Source of the DNA: Multifurca ochricompacta
Taxonomy: Eukaryota > Basidiomycota > Agaricomycetes > Russulales > Russulaceae
Assembly: GCA_022496185.1 (NCBI GenBank)
Contig: WTXG01000177.1
Span: 1 to 64,000 of the forward strand
DNA: 64,000 bases
Direction of reading: 5' to 3'
Below the pieces are notes generated by a model. The model made no database searches. It saw nothing but the letters and a program-made list of their open reading frames with translations, and was not told the DNA's origin. Both the position numbers and the translations under genes were made by a program. Within the stretch, counting starts at the first letter, position 1; each line of letters opens with the position of its first letter. Shown in pieces: positions 12,080-23,400 of this stretch.

Positions 12080-12983
12080 TGTCATGGCTCTATTTTATTT
12101 TTCCTTTTCTTTTCTCCCCTTTGGATCACATGACTGTGGGAAGATTACCCAGCAGTCTCAACACGTGATCATGGGAATGTAGTCGTGACATGGATCATGT
12201 GACCGAGTCACATGTAATAGTCACATGCTGCTTAGTCAGCACAAGAGCCACTCAACAATAACAAGTCGATTCTCTATTGTGTTTACCACAATAGGCAAGG
12301 CCCACAGTCTAGACGGTTCTAGACCAAGTGGAGCTGTTATCAAGATAAGAGGAGTCCAGCCTAGAAGGTTCTAGGTAAGTGGAGCTCTAGATAAGGGCCC
12401 AGGTTGGGCCATGGCCAATTTTAGCACAGAATCATATGTATCAGTAGATAGACGTGTTCCAGACCTAAGGGCTAGACTACATATCAGTTATCTACTCCAC
12501 AATGACATCATTATGACATCACATTGTGGAGCATGATCAGTCAGCAGAGTAAAGCAGCTTACGAATCACAAAGATAAGGCTCAGTCAGCAATACAGCTGA
12601 CTGATACTTGCTGATTCTTGCTTACACTTACTGCTTACCTTGTTACACTGAGAAATGTATATAAGACCCTCTGTAACAGCCTGTAGCCCCCATCTTGTCC
12701 TCTTGGGGCTGCAGGTGAGTAACTATCTACACGAGTTCGATACATAGTGCTAATGGTATACTGCCTCCCTGTGTGACTCGATCCTTTGGATCTTGTCCTC
12801 TTGGGGCTGCAGTTTCTTCCGGTTTCAGAACGCCGTCATCGTGGTTGCAAAACCACAGTGGGTGACACAGTTCCCGGTCATTACTTGACGTGTGACGTTT
12901 GCCTCCGCGGTACGCCCAACGACTTAGGTCATTTCCTTCTGCCCTTCCTGTTTCTAAGTGTACACAGAGCTTCACCCATTACA
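12080..12983 (+). repeat. 3' LTR of gypsy-1 (904 bp)
   Basis: Nearly identical to the LTR at 4633-5534, with the same termini and the same TATA box and transcript start. It now lies directly upstream of the hAT transposase ATG (12991), so its promoter faces that gene. Confidence 0.93.
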
Positions 12984-12990
12984 GTTTCAA

Positions 12991-15900
12991 AATGTCCCCC
13001 TCCAGCTCTAGCAAAGCTGCTCCCAATTTACGTCCTTCAAGCTCTCGCAAACGAAAGCAGACTACGCGCGTCCTAGAGAATGCTGATCCACTGCTAACAA
13101 AGAATAAGAAAGCAAAGAAGTCACCGCATTCATTGACAAACCCAAGCCAAGCACTGCTCCCTACTAAGGACACAAGTGCTGGTAGTTTTGGAAGCCGGCA
13201 GGCCTCCAATGACATTGAAGACATTGAAGATGAAGATGATCTTGTCGAAGGCCAAATAATAGAGGCCGCTGATGGAAGCGACAATGACGACAACGATCCT
13301 AGTGGTTCTAGCATCATAGTGATTGATGATGATGAACCTGAGGAGTCTGCAGAAGATGAACTAAGTCAGTCATTTCCCGCACAATGTCACTGTCTTTTCT
13401 AAAATGCGTGTAGAGAGACTTTCGAAATATTGGAACTCACCAATCTATGCCTTTTTCAAACCATATCCCCGCGTTGATCACATTGATGGCCATCGAGCTC
13501 ATGTCTTTGAGTGTAATGCAAAGCACTGCAAAGGGAAAGGTCAGCATTACCGGCACATCCGACATTACCTGGATACAGGGGATGCCAAATCAACAAGCAA
13601 CTTGAGGCGTCATGCCAAACTCTGTTGGAGCAAGGAGATTATAGAGACTGTGGACCAGAGTAAGGATGTCCGCACTGCACGAGAGGCCATGGAAAACACT
13701 ACATTGAAAAATGGGTCAATTACTGCAATGTTTGAGAGGACTAACTTCAATAAAGTAACTTACTCTTATCGGCAACATACCAAGACAGAATCATGGTATG
13801 TCACCACCAATAGAGAGCTGCAACCATACTGAGATTGTTCTTGACTGTGGCAGCGCGGAGATTGTTCGATGGGTTTCGGAAAGCGTTTGACCCTTTAACA
13901 TTGTCAAGGATCGGGGGTTTCAGTCAATGATGAAAACTGGGAGGCCTGAATGCTACATACCTTCACCTTTCACTGTGTCCCACGATGTCAAGAATGTCTT
14001 CGTTCGGTGTCGCCAGAGGATTGCATTGATGCTACAGGTGTGTGAATGTGACGTCTATATCAGAGCTGAAATGTTGACTTACGCTTTACAGGAATACAAT
14101 GGTGCCTTGAACTTTGCAACAGATGCTTGGACGTCGCCTAACCACAAGGCTTATGTTGCTGTTACGGTCCACTTTGAGTGGGATGGTGTCCCTGTTGCCA
14201 TGCTTCTCGATCTCGTTGAGGTGGCCATGTCACATTCAGGATTGAACCTTGCTGCCGCATTTGCAAAGATCCTTGATGATTTTGGTATTGCTGATAAGGT
14301 CAGTATCCAAACAAGTGATGAGGAATATATAAACTTAACACATTCCCATAGATCCTAAGCATCACTTGTGACAATGCAACCAATAATGACAGAATGGTTG
14401 ATGAACTAAAAACCCTCCTTGCCAAATTCACTGGCCCAGCAAGTCGAACACGTTGCTTTGCACACATCATCAACCTGATTGCTAAGACTGTCATTCGACA
14501 ATTTGACATTCCACAGGCACAAGATGGTGAGATCATTGACAAGGCAATGATCGCATTACGCATGCTAGCAGGAGATCTTGATGTTGAGGAAGTATTGACC
14601 CAGGCAGATGGTGGTGATGATGATGATGATGATGACAATGAAGATGGTGAAGGATGGGTGGATGAGCGCCAAGGGATGTTGGAGCTGGAGTTGGACGATC
14701 TTGATGGTGATGTACAACCAGTGTGAACAATGTTGGTGAAGGTGCATCCAGTTGGCGCTAATGCTGTAGATCTCTGACTAAGCACCCATGCTAGATCTGC
14801 AAGATAGCATTCGCGATCAAAAACTCATCAACGCTCATCCTCCCAAAATGGGTTTCCACTCTCAAAGACCTCAATCTCAGTTGTCGTATGATGCCCCGGG
14901 ACGTGTCCACCCAATGGAACTCGACATATGACATGCTGAACTTTGCTGTGACATATTCTGAAGCACTGGACATTATCACTGGTGACCGGGAGATGAAGCT
15001 GAGGCAGTACGAGATGGACGCGAATGAATGGGAGATAGCTCGTCAGCTGTGCCAGGTTCTAAAGGTGAGTTTTCATACCTTGTTTGATTCTTTTACTCAT
15101 TCTGTCCAGATCTTCAAGGACGTGACACTCTTTTTCTCCCGTGATGGCATCCCAAGCATTGCAATGGTCATTCCTGCCATGGACCACATTGATGAGGTTC
15201 TTGCCACCAATGCACTCAATCCGCGATATCCCTTGTCTATTCAAGCTGCACTTACAATGGCAAAGAAAACCCTTAACCGGTACTACAGCAAAACGGATCT
15301 TTCTGAGGTTTATAGGATTACTATGGGTATGTACTTGCATTTCTACCACATTATGCATTCAGCCAATCATTTCCCTAGTTCTCCACCCTCGACACAAGCT
15401 AGAGTACTTCAGAAATGCTGGCTGGACAGAAGAGTGGATCACAACATCACTGAAAATCGTTCGAGACCGATTTGAGGGCACCTACAAAGTTGCTACAGTA
15501 AACAAAGATAAAGAGATGTTTGAAGAAGTAAGTACTAATAATTTTACCTTGTGATCCAAGTATTAACATTAACATTGAATCCATAGGCCAGAGGATCGCC
15601 CTCGAAGAACGTGTTTGACGATCTTCCTGTGTTTGCTGCACCCAAACCCTCAAATCTACAAGACGAGCTGGAGCGCTTCCTCAGCACAGACCCAGAGTAT
15701 GTAAAGGATGCTCTTGCTTGGTGGTATGAGCATCGACTCATGTACCCACGGCTTTCTCAAATGGCAATGGATTATCTCACAATACCAGGTAAGTAATGAA
15801 ATTGTTATAAGAGTTTTTGGGTCTACTAATACACATATTTCAGCAACATCTGTGAATGTCGAGCGGGTTTTCAGCACAGGCTGCGTTCTTTTGTCACATC

Positions 15901-16061
15901 TCCGCTCTCGCCTCTCAGTTCAGTCAACTCGAGCTTTGATGATGGTTGGGGAATGGAGCAAGCTGGGATATGTAAAGAATAGTGATGTGAAAGCTGCAAC
16001 TATTCTCCCAGAGGTTGAGGGAGAGGAGGAGGAGCTTGAGGAAGATTGGGATTTGATTTGA
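12991..16061 (+). pseudogene. hAT transposase (BED zinc finger, RNase H-like DDE, dimerisation domain), ten exons
   Basis: Phases agree across ten exons: 12991-13364, 13414-13795, 13854-14037, 14092-14298, 14352-14741, 14795-15064, 15110-15326, 15379-15527, 15587-15788 and 15844-16061. All introns are 45-60 bp with GT-AG ends. The N-terminus is Lys/Ser-rich and then acidic. A BED-type zinc finger (CNAKHC ... HAKLC) is in exon 2. The catalytic fold shows FATDAWTSPNHKAY and SITCDNATNND, and the C-terminus has the hAT dimerisation block around SVNVERVFS. Two in-frame TGA codons at Arg positions (13888-13890 and 14724-14726) break an otherwise open gene. A run of Asp codons near 14612-14640 is part of the protein. 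The gypsy-1 insertion has displaced the native promoter. Confidence 0.88.
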
Positions 16062-16885
16062 CTGGCATTATTTACTAGTATAATCAGTAACTACTTATAC
16101 TTATCATATGGAAAAAGTGGGTGAGAGGGTACTGGTGTTAGTCCAGTATAATGTAGGCTGGATTTGCAGTTGGCAATAGCATGAAGATTGACTTGTAGAG
16201 CAGAGCGAGCGCGAATAAGAGTAAATTCAATTTGAGATCTGAGTCAATGCAGACAGTTGGATGGAAGGGAATCAAACTGGATAATTGATTCAAAGTTATG
16301 GTCATTGTACACTACAAGTCATTCAGAATGAAATGCAAGGCAAAGGGGCGCGCGCGTGAAAGAAGTGGAACTGTATGCCGAAAATGCAGAACAGTCGCGC
16401 AATCTTATCTCCTTGGGTCTGGTCGGGCCAGTTATCCAAAATGCGCAGAAATGCACAGAACAGTCGCGCTTGTATGAAATGTGTTGAACCAAGATACCGG
16501 TACAGAGGTTCTGAGATAGCAGTCCGACATGATTGTGATCATGCGTAGATAACACAAGTAATGAGATCAAAAACGCGTTCACAAATTAATTAGATACTTA
16601 GGATATACATCTAAGATCTGACATATGATCAAATCACATCATTAAATGAGATAACGAGATTATGCGTTCGTTTAATCTAGTAGCTGATATAGTACATAGA
16701 ATGTATATAAACACTGTATAAATACTGTAATAAAGTAGTTGCTATCGCTCTATTGAAAGCATCTAAGCCTTGCAGCTAACAAGGTGAGATAAGATAGTGG
16801 TAAAGTAGTATCTAAAGTACAAGCCTGCGCCATGCCTGTTCCACAAAATGAAATAAAATAAGAATGTAAATAAAGAATCAAATTA
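16062..16885 (+). other. 3' flank of the hAT transposase, no gene seen
   Basis: AT-rich sequence between the transposase stop and the duplicated right terminus. It includes two GAACAGTCGCGC motifs (about 16388 and 16458); the second also occurs at the internal junction of the short hAT derivative near 43090-43105. No coding region is supported. Confidence 0.5.
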
Positions 16886-17511
16886 ATCTTCTGAACATAA
16901 ATCAGCAATTATTGAGGGATCCTGAGTAGCCACAAATGGACGCGTTGTATCCAAGTGCATATCTCCCAGACCAGGATGGTCCGGGCCGATTGTCTGAAAT
17001 GCGCGATGCAACCAAAGAACTTGCATGCGTTTCATTTTATGGGTAACCTGGGTATCAAAACAAATATCCAGGGGTTACCCCTGCAAATCACTATGCATTT
17101 GTCAATTATTTTTGCATTCTGTGTGGTTATCTGACAGGCTTTTCATTCAATGTTCTATTACATCCTATCTAATCATCTCTGTATATTGGGGTGGATTTTA
17201 GTTGTGTTTGTATAAAATTGACCAGAATAATAAAATAAAAATGGAATAATAAATTATCTTAATCTTCTGAGCATAAAACAAGAGTCATTGAGGGACCTTA
17301 AGCAGCCAGAAATGAACACGTTGTGTATCTCCTTGGTCCGGGATGGCCCGGGCCGGATATCCGAAATGCGCAATGCAAGTAAAAAACTTGCACGCGTTTA
17401 ACACACACAACCCGCAGGTGACCCGCGGGTTACCCGTACCCGTAGCGACGGGTACGGGTACGGGTATGGGTACCAATGAAGATACCCGGGGGTTACCCCT
17501 GCTATTCACTA
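16886..17511 (+). repeat. Duplicated right terminus of the hAT element
   Basis: Two related units (about 16886-17095 and 17262-17511) each run from AATCTTCTGA through GGTCCGGG/GGCCCGGGCC, a TGCGCGATGCAA-like block and a GGGTACC or GGGTAACC cluster. Each ends in a TIR-like tail (GCAAATCACTA and GCTATTCACTA). The outer one is the true end with the TSD. The outer unit holds a long GC-rich inverted repeat built of ACCCGT and ACGGGT units at about 17405-17475. Confidence 0.75.
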
Positions 17512-17539
17512 ATCATCTTCCTCCTCACTTCAGGCAAAT

Positions 17540-17840
17540 CTGCCCTTAAAGTGTCAACTATGACTGGCCATGGCACTATTATCATCTCAAGATGGGTCAT
17601 AGATACTGCCCTTACCATCCCAAGTCAAATGGAGGGAGACCAAGGAAGCTGACAGAGAGAATGCTCAGCATGCTGTTTGCCTTATCTCCTCTGGCAGGGC
17701 AGACACAGATGTGGAAGTGACCAGAGCACTTCAGAAGTTGTTAATGAGTTCCTCTATCAACATACAATGCCCATCCATCCTCCCATCAAATTTTCAAGCC
17801 ATACCTGGCCCCTCCCATATCATACACCCCCATTCCATCA
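17540..17840 (+). pseudogene. Tc1/mariner transposase N-terminal fragment (left arm of fold-back 1)
   Basis: This arm mirrors 18065-18338. It encodes the same helix-turn-helix-like peptide (GGRPRKLTER followed by SSGRADTDVEVTRALQKL), but the frame is broken relative to the other arm. Tc1 transposases bind their terminal repeats with such a paired domain. No catalytic domain is present. Confidence 0.6.
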
Positions 17841-17842
17841 TA

Positions 17843-18062
17843 AGTGCAATAGGCCACAAAACCAATTCAATGACATTGCTACACAAAACATTTTATATAT
17901 CATGAACCACTGACCCAATTGACATCAGTATAGGCTCTAAGTGACACTTAGATGATACAATATCATCTACCAATTTCTACTAATTTTGGAAATTATTCCT
18001 ATGGTGTGGTTGGTCAATCTCTTCAGGATGGTTAAACATTGGAATGGTTTTGTGGGTTACTG
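17843..18062 (-). mobile_element. Short Tc1-like MITE at the centre of fold-back 1
   Basis: A 220-bp non-coding sequence flanked by TA on both sides sits exactly between the two arms of the fold-back. It is a diverged copy of the outer ~215 bp of the fold-back itself (2647-2862 and 26033-26248), sharing the ACAAAACC ends and the middle ATATATCATGAACCACTG block. Confidence 0.65.
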
Positions 18063-18356
18063 TATGATGGAATGGGGGTGTATGATATGGGAGGGGCCAG
18101 TTATGGCTTGAAAACTTGATGGGAGGATGGATGGGCATATTATGTTGATAGAGGAACCCATTAACAACTTCTGAAGTGCTCTAGTCACTTCCACATCTGT
18201 GTCTGCCCTGCCAGAGGAGATAAGGCAAACAGCATGCTGAGCATTTCTCTCTGTCAGCTTCCTTGGTCTCCCTCCATTTGACTTGGGATGGTAAGGGCAG
18301 TATCTATGACCCATCTTGAGATGATAATAGTGCCATGGTGTTACAATCCCTGCCAA
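18057..18356 (-). pseudogene. Tc1/mariner transposase N-terminal fragment (right arm of fold-back 1)
   Basis: The minus-strand frame is open for about 99 codons but the first few come from the LTR of gypsy-2, which inserted at 18339. The recognisable part is GGRPRKLTERNAQHAVCL and RALQKLL, resembling the first helix-turn-helix of Tc1-like transposases. It ends at the centre of the palindrome, so the DDE domain is absent. Confidence 0.6.
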
Positions 18357-18932
18357 GCAACCCCGTTTTCTTTACTCTTCCCAACGACGACCCCGCTTTA
18401 CCACCCACTCTACATTTCATGATCACGTCTCCATCCTGGGACCCCTCACGTGCTCTCCTCCCATCCCCGTGACATTCTTTGTGCTTGTTGATCCGCTGTT
18501 TACCTATGATTGACTCTTATCTCGTTATCCGTTATCCTCTTATCTTTACGACCGGACACTTACTTAATACCCTATCAGAAGCCAGGCTCTACGCCCTCCG
18601 CTTTCGTATATTTGGGCCCACCTGACCTTGTTATCTTTATCTCGTAGACGCCCGTTTACTTACGTATATAAGTCCGCTGTATCTACCTTGTAGACCTCAG
18701 ACTTGACTTATTGAATACATCGGTGCTTGTCTTCCGGACATCCCTTTGACTCTCTAAACTCAGTGTCCCAGGTGCTTCTGGTACCTTTCCGTTCAACATT
18801 GTCTTAGGGACGTGCCCCTTTGACTTTGACTCGTCCCACTTAAACTCCAAGAGACCCTGTTGGTTTCTTATCTGAACCTACGAATCGCACTGTCACACAA
18901 GTCGTGTGGAACGTCCCGCATCGGGCGTAACA
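18339..18932 (+). repeat. 5' LTR of gypsy-2 (594 bp)
   Basis: The LTR starts TGTTACAATC and ends GCGTAACA. A TATA box (TATATAAG, 18665-18672) precedes AGACTTGACTT (18699-18709), the predicted transcript start. Confidence 0.95.
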
Positions 18933-18934
18933 TC

Positions 18935-18945
18935 AAGTCAAGTCT
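18935..18945 (+). promoter_or_regulatory. Self-primer binding site of gypsy-2
   Basis: AAGTCAAGTCT starts 2 nt after the LTR and is the exact 11-nt reverse complement of 18699-18709, which lies 34 bp after the TATA box. This matches Tf1-type self-priming in both spacing and length. Confidence 0.75.
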
Positions 18946-18951
18946 CTCATC

Positions 18952-20469
18952 GTGGCTTCCAGCCGCAGTCAGACCCTGTTCAAAGAAGAACTCATCGAAC
19001 GAAGAGACGAGAATAATCTTTCACAGCAAACACTTGGCTCTGCCGCCTGGAAAGATTTTGAATCCGAGTTTGGATACTACGTCTATCACGACGGAAGATA
19101 CCAACCGGTAGAATACGACGACGAAAAGAGGGTTTGGTACCGTATCCGATATTCGGATAGCCGACACTCTTGGGTCACTACAGGACCCGCCCCACCTGAA
19201 TTTGGATTGGGACCGTGGAGAGAAAATCCCCCGGCCATTGTCACGGACTCTGAACCAGAAGAGTACGTAGAAGAACACAGCGAAGAAGCACTGGTATTAG
19301 CGTCGACTACAACCCCAGTTGCACCAGCAGTTGTCACGATCAGAGCCCCTGCTTTGACAACTCCTCAGATATCCACACAGTCCACCAGTACCGCCACCCC
19401 ATCTACACAAAAAATGTCCACCATCGCTGCCCAGCTCCCAGACCCAGCCCCTCCACCCCCGCCACCTCCACCAATGATGATGCCACCAAACATACCCCCG
19501 CCCTCTGGGCGATTGTCAGGAGTACTACCCCAAACGTTCACCGGGGACCGCTCCCAGAGCAAGAAATTCATGTTGGAGTTTACGACGTTTAAAAACTTCA
19601 ACCACGACGTCCCCCAGATCATCAACCCATTTCAACGCGCCAACCTCTTTCTCTCTCTGATAAGAGGGGATGCCGTAGATGACTGGACCATGGAACAGCT
19701 GGAGTGGCTGAATGAAGAAGTCGAAGGTGGTCGTCGTACCACTAGCGAAGGTCTTTGGGAAACTGTGGCCCAGAAATTCAAAGATGCGTTCACGGATGGG
19801 CAGGCCAAGCAGAAGGCCGCCCGGGAGTTAAAGTCTCTCAAAATGGAAAAAGGAGAATTGGATGCCTATGTGGCAAGATTCAGAAACCTGGCCAACAGGG
19901 CTGGGTATGACACGGATGAAGAGGCAACACTGGACCTCTTTTCGCAGGGATTGCCTAACCCACTAGTCAAAAATATTATCCAGTTCCACCACCCCGAGGA
20001 CTGGGATCAGTGGGTTGACGCTGCCCGACGACAGCAACAAGACTATCTCGACTTCCAAACACGCTTCGGAGTCGACACGAAGAAAGGAAAGACCCGGGAC
20101 CAGTGGAAGGCGGCATTCGGAGTCAAACCCGCTCATGCCTCCCAGAGGGATCCAAATGCAATGGATACCTCGGCTGACAGAACCAGGGCACGGGTCGCGC
20201 TTACAGAAGACGAAAGACAGACGTTGATGAAGGAAGGAAGATGCTTCCGCTGCAAAGCGTTGGGTCATATGTCAAGGGAGTGCCCAAGAAAAGGAGTACG
20301 AGTAGCGGAAGCAACGGTCTCACCTATCCGTAACAACCCACCGACAGTCGACAAAAAGACATCAACGAAAGAAGAAAAAGCGCAGGAAATATGGGCAAAC
20401 ATGATGAAAGAAAGTGAGGAAGTACGAGCCATCTTGGTAGAAAAGGCTTTCGCCAAAAAGGATTTTTAA
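18952..20469 (+). CDS. gag: gag of gypsy-2, one open frame
   Basis: About 505 codons, open from just after the primer site to a TAA at 20467-20469. An N-terminal region is followed by a Pro-rich linker (poly-Pro near 19450-19480), a capsid of the retrotransposon gag type (QKFKDAFTDGQAKQKAARELKSL region, about 19770-19850) and one CCHC zinc knuckle, CFRCKALGHMSREC (about 20242-20283). It would assemble the particle and bind the RNA. The frame opens with GTG (18952) rather than ATG and no in-frame upstream ATG is seen, so the true start is uncertain. The stop lies in a T5 run with pol open in the -1 frame. Confidence 0.88.
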   Translation: MASSRSQTLFKEELIERRDENNLSQQTLGSAAWKDFESEFGYYVYHDGRYQPVEYDDEKRVWYRIRYSDSRHSWVTTGPAPPEFGLGPWRENPPAIVTDSEPEEYVEEHSEEALVLASTTTPVAPAVVTIRAPALTTPQISTQSTSTATPSTQKMSTIAAQLPDPAPPPPPPPPMMMPPNIPPPSGRLSGVLPQTFTGDRSQSKKFMLEFTTFKNFNHDVPQIINPFQRANLFLSLIRGDAVDDWTMEQLEWLNEEVEGGRRTTSEGLWETVAQKFKDAFTDGQAKQKAARELKSLKMEKGELDAYVARFRNLANRAGYDTDEEATLDLFSQGLPNPLVKNIIQFHHPEDWDQWVDAARRQQQDYLDFQTRFGVDTKKGKTRDQWKAAFGVKPAHASQRDPNAMDTSADRTRARVALTEDERQTLMKEGRCFRCKALGHMSRECPRKGVRVAEATVSPIRNNPPTVDKKTSTKEEKAQEIWANMMKESEEVRAILVEKAFAKKDF

Positions 20470-23400
20470 CTGGCTCTACCCCGTCGGCCTGGGCACGAGC
20501 ATTACATGTAACCTCTGTGTATACTAGTCGCTTCAAATCACTGAAAATACCAGTACATTTCGAGACTACACAGAGGACGGCCGACCGTGACATCCTGATA
20601 GACTCAGGTGCCACAGATAACTTCATCAGCCCACGGATGGCGAGAACCATGGGCTTGGGGATGCTGGAACTCCCCAGGAAAAGAACATTTGGAATATAGA
20701 TGGAACGGCTAATAGAGCCGGAAGGATTACCCACTACACCGACCTCAATGTCCAAGTAGGAGAGAGGACAAAAGCGATTCGATTCCTTGTCACCAATCTA
20801 GGAAACGAAGATTTAATCCTAGGATACCCATGGCTGGCGGCATTCGAACCAAAAATCAATTGGAGTGACGCAACCATGGACAAGGAATTCTACCCTGTTC
20901 TCATTACATCATTAGGGTACGATTATGCAGTCCGACACGCGAGGACAGCAGAAGAAGACGTTGGCCACTGTTATGCTACAAAGGCATCAGAGCTTGCCCA
21001 GAAGGCTGCAGAGGGGCGTACTGAAAAGACGTTTGAAGAGGTAGTGCCGGAGGCGTACCATCGGCACTGGAAAGTATTCTCAGAAGAAGAGTCACAACGC
21101 TTTCCACCGGCGCGACCTTGGGATCATGCTATCGACTTCACACCTGATACCCCATCCGCCATCGACTGCAAAATTTACCCATTATCCCAGACAGAGCAAG
21201 TGGCACTTACAAAGTTCCTCGAAGAGCACCTTGCAAAAGGATACATTCGTCCATCAAAGTCACCATATGCATCTCCCTTCTTCTTCATTAAGAAGAAGGA
21301 TGGTAAACTTCGACCTGTCCAGGATTACCGACGGATAAATGCTCATACCGTGAAAAATGCCTACCCCCTTCCTCTCATCTCCGAACTCATCGATACCATG
21401 CGCGACAAATCCCTCTTCTCCAAGATGGACGTCCGATGGGGATACAACAACATCAGAATTAAGGAAGGAGATCAATGTAAAGCCGCATTCAAAACCAACC
21501 AGGGACTTTTCGAACCAAACGTCATGTTCTTCGGCCTCACCAACTCGCCTGCCACCTTTCAGTCTATGATGAACCACATCTTTCGCGACCTTATCCTCAC
21601 AAGCGAAGTGGTGGTGTACATGGATGATATCCTTGTAGCTACAACAGACGACTTGACCCACCACCGAGAGCGGGTTCACCAGGTATTGGAAATTCTGCAC
21701 GAACACGACCTATATCTCAAACCAGCCAAGTGTTCATTTGAACAACGCAGTATAGAGTACTTGGGAGTCATCCTGGAGGAAGGACGTGTCCGGATGGACC
21801 CAGTAAAGGTGCAAGGAGTCCGGGAGTGGCCCACTCCCACATGTATCAAGGACGTGCGGTCGTTCATCGGGTTTGCAATTTCTACCGACGATTTGTACGA
21901 GGCTTCTCAGGCATTGCCCAACCGTTAAATGGATTGTTGAAGAAGGATGTACCCTGGCACTGGGGAGCCGAACAGCAGCGAGCTTTCGAACAGATCCGAG
22001 ACATCGTGAGCTCAGAACCCGTCCTCCTGCAACCAGACCTAGGAGAACCTTTCGAACTCGAAGTTGACGCATCACACTTTGCGAACGGAGCAGTACTAAA
22101 TCAAAGAGATGCGACGGGACTGCTTCATCCGGTTGCCTTTTACTCAGAAACATTCTCACCGGCGGAACGAAATTATGACATTTGGGACAGAGAACTGCTC
22201 GCCATAGTAAAGGCGTTACGACATTGGCGACCATACCTAGCTGGAACTCCCCATAAAACCATTATTCACACCGACCACTCCAACCTGCTATATTGGAAGG
22301 AACCCCATAAGATTAGTCGACGGGTTGCCCGTGAGGTCCTGGAGCTGGAAGAGTACAACTTCGTGTTGAAACACATTGCAGGAAGTCGTAACGCACGGGC
22401 AGACGCCCTGTCACGACGGCCTGACTTGAACAATGGAGGAGAGGACAACAACGATGTCACAGTCCTCCCCGAAGAAGTCTTTGCGAGAACCGCCGTCGTG
22501 AGCCTCCACGATATGGATTTATGGGCCCAAGTGTCACAGAACATGAATCAGCAGTTGTGCCGATTATGGGCCGATGCACACAACCTGAAGAAGATTGACG
22601 GCCTTTGGTGGAAGGACGGAGATCGGCTCGTTGTCACCGGTGGCGACAACATTAAGAGGGGGGTGATCCATTTTCACCACGACCTTCCCTCTGCAGGCCA
22701 CCCTGGCATCGCTAACACGTACGCCTTGGCCAAACGAGACTACTGGTGGCCAAACATGAAGAAGGACGTAGAAGAATATGTGAAAGGATGCGCGGACTGC
22801 CAAGCTAACAAAGTAAACACGCACCCGCACCCACCAGCACCATTCCCAATTACGCCGACAGCCTCACTACCATTCCAGACCATTGCAATGGACTTCATAG
22901 TCAAACTCCCCATCTCCAGAGGATTTGACTCCATCTTGACCATCACCGACCATGATTGCTCTAAAGCGGCGCTGTTCATACCCTGTAATGAGTCCGTCAC
23001 AGCAGAAGGAGTGGCCAAGCTCTACCTGGATCATGCCTACAGACACTATGGTCTCCCAGAAAAGATCATCTCTGACCGTGACCCACGTTTCACCTCCGCA
23101 TTTGCCAGAGCGCTCTGTAAAACCTTAGACATCACCCAAAATATCTCGACTGCCTACCATCCACAGACTGATGGACAGTCAGAAAGAACAAACCAATGGC
23201 TAGAACAGTACCTTCGGTTCTGGTGCAATGGACGACAGGATGATTGGGCTGACTGGCTAGCAATGGCAGAGTTTGCACATAACTCATGGCCCAACGGGAC
23301 TACTAAAACTCCTCCATTCTCACTTATCATGGGGTGGACGCCACGAACCCATTGGACCAAGAAACCCACGAATGTCCCTTCGGCTGCGCAGCGTATCGGC

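Larger units (their letters stand above)
4633..12983 (+). mobile_element. Ty3/gypsy chromovirus 'gypsy-1', complete with both LTRs
   Basis: Full-length 8.35-kb element with LTRs of 902 bp (4633-5534) and 904 bp (12080-12983) and a perfect 5-bp TSD, GTTTC (4628-4632 and 12984-12988). The order is LTR, primer site, gag, pol (protease, RT, RNase H, integrase, chromodomain), purine tract, LTR. It landed in the 5' UTR of the hAT transposase, 7 bp before the ATG at 12991. The two LTRs differ at roughly a dozen sites, many of them C/T or G/A, so it is older than gypsy-2. Pol and gag are interrupted by CGA-to-TGA type stops and by frameshifts. Confidence 0.95.
3018..17511 (+). mobile_element. hAT transposon carrying a transposase gene and a nested chromovirus
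   Basis: The ends are TAGGGATCAGCAAGGG on the left and the inverse of TAGTGAATAGCAGGGG on the right. They are flanked by a perfect 8-bp target duplication, ATCATCTT (3010-3017 and 17512-17519), which is the hAT signature. Without the nested LTR element (4633-12983 plus its 5-bp TSD) it is about 6.14 kb. The flanks join into sequence matching the other arm of the Tc1-like fold-back, which confirms the empty site. It encodes one hAT transposase (12991-16061). The same termini recur on the short derivative at 42420-43673. Confidence 0.93.

Noticed and set aside
14612..14645. GAT repeat as a microsatellite locus
   Set aside because: It encodes an acidic run inside exon 5 of the hAT transposase and needs no separate explanation.
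17405..17475. GGGTAC/ACCCGT repeats as telomere-like or satellite DNA
   Set aside because: The units lie just inside hAT ends with an 8-bp TSD and recur at both hAT copies, so they are subterminal transposon sequence.
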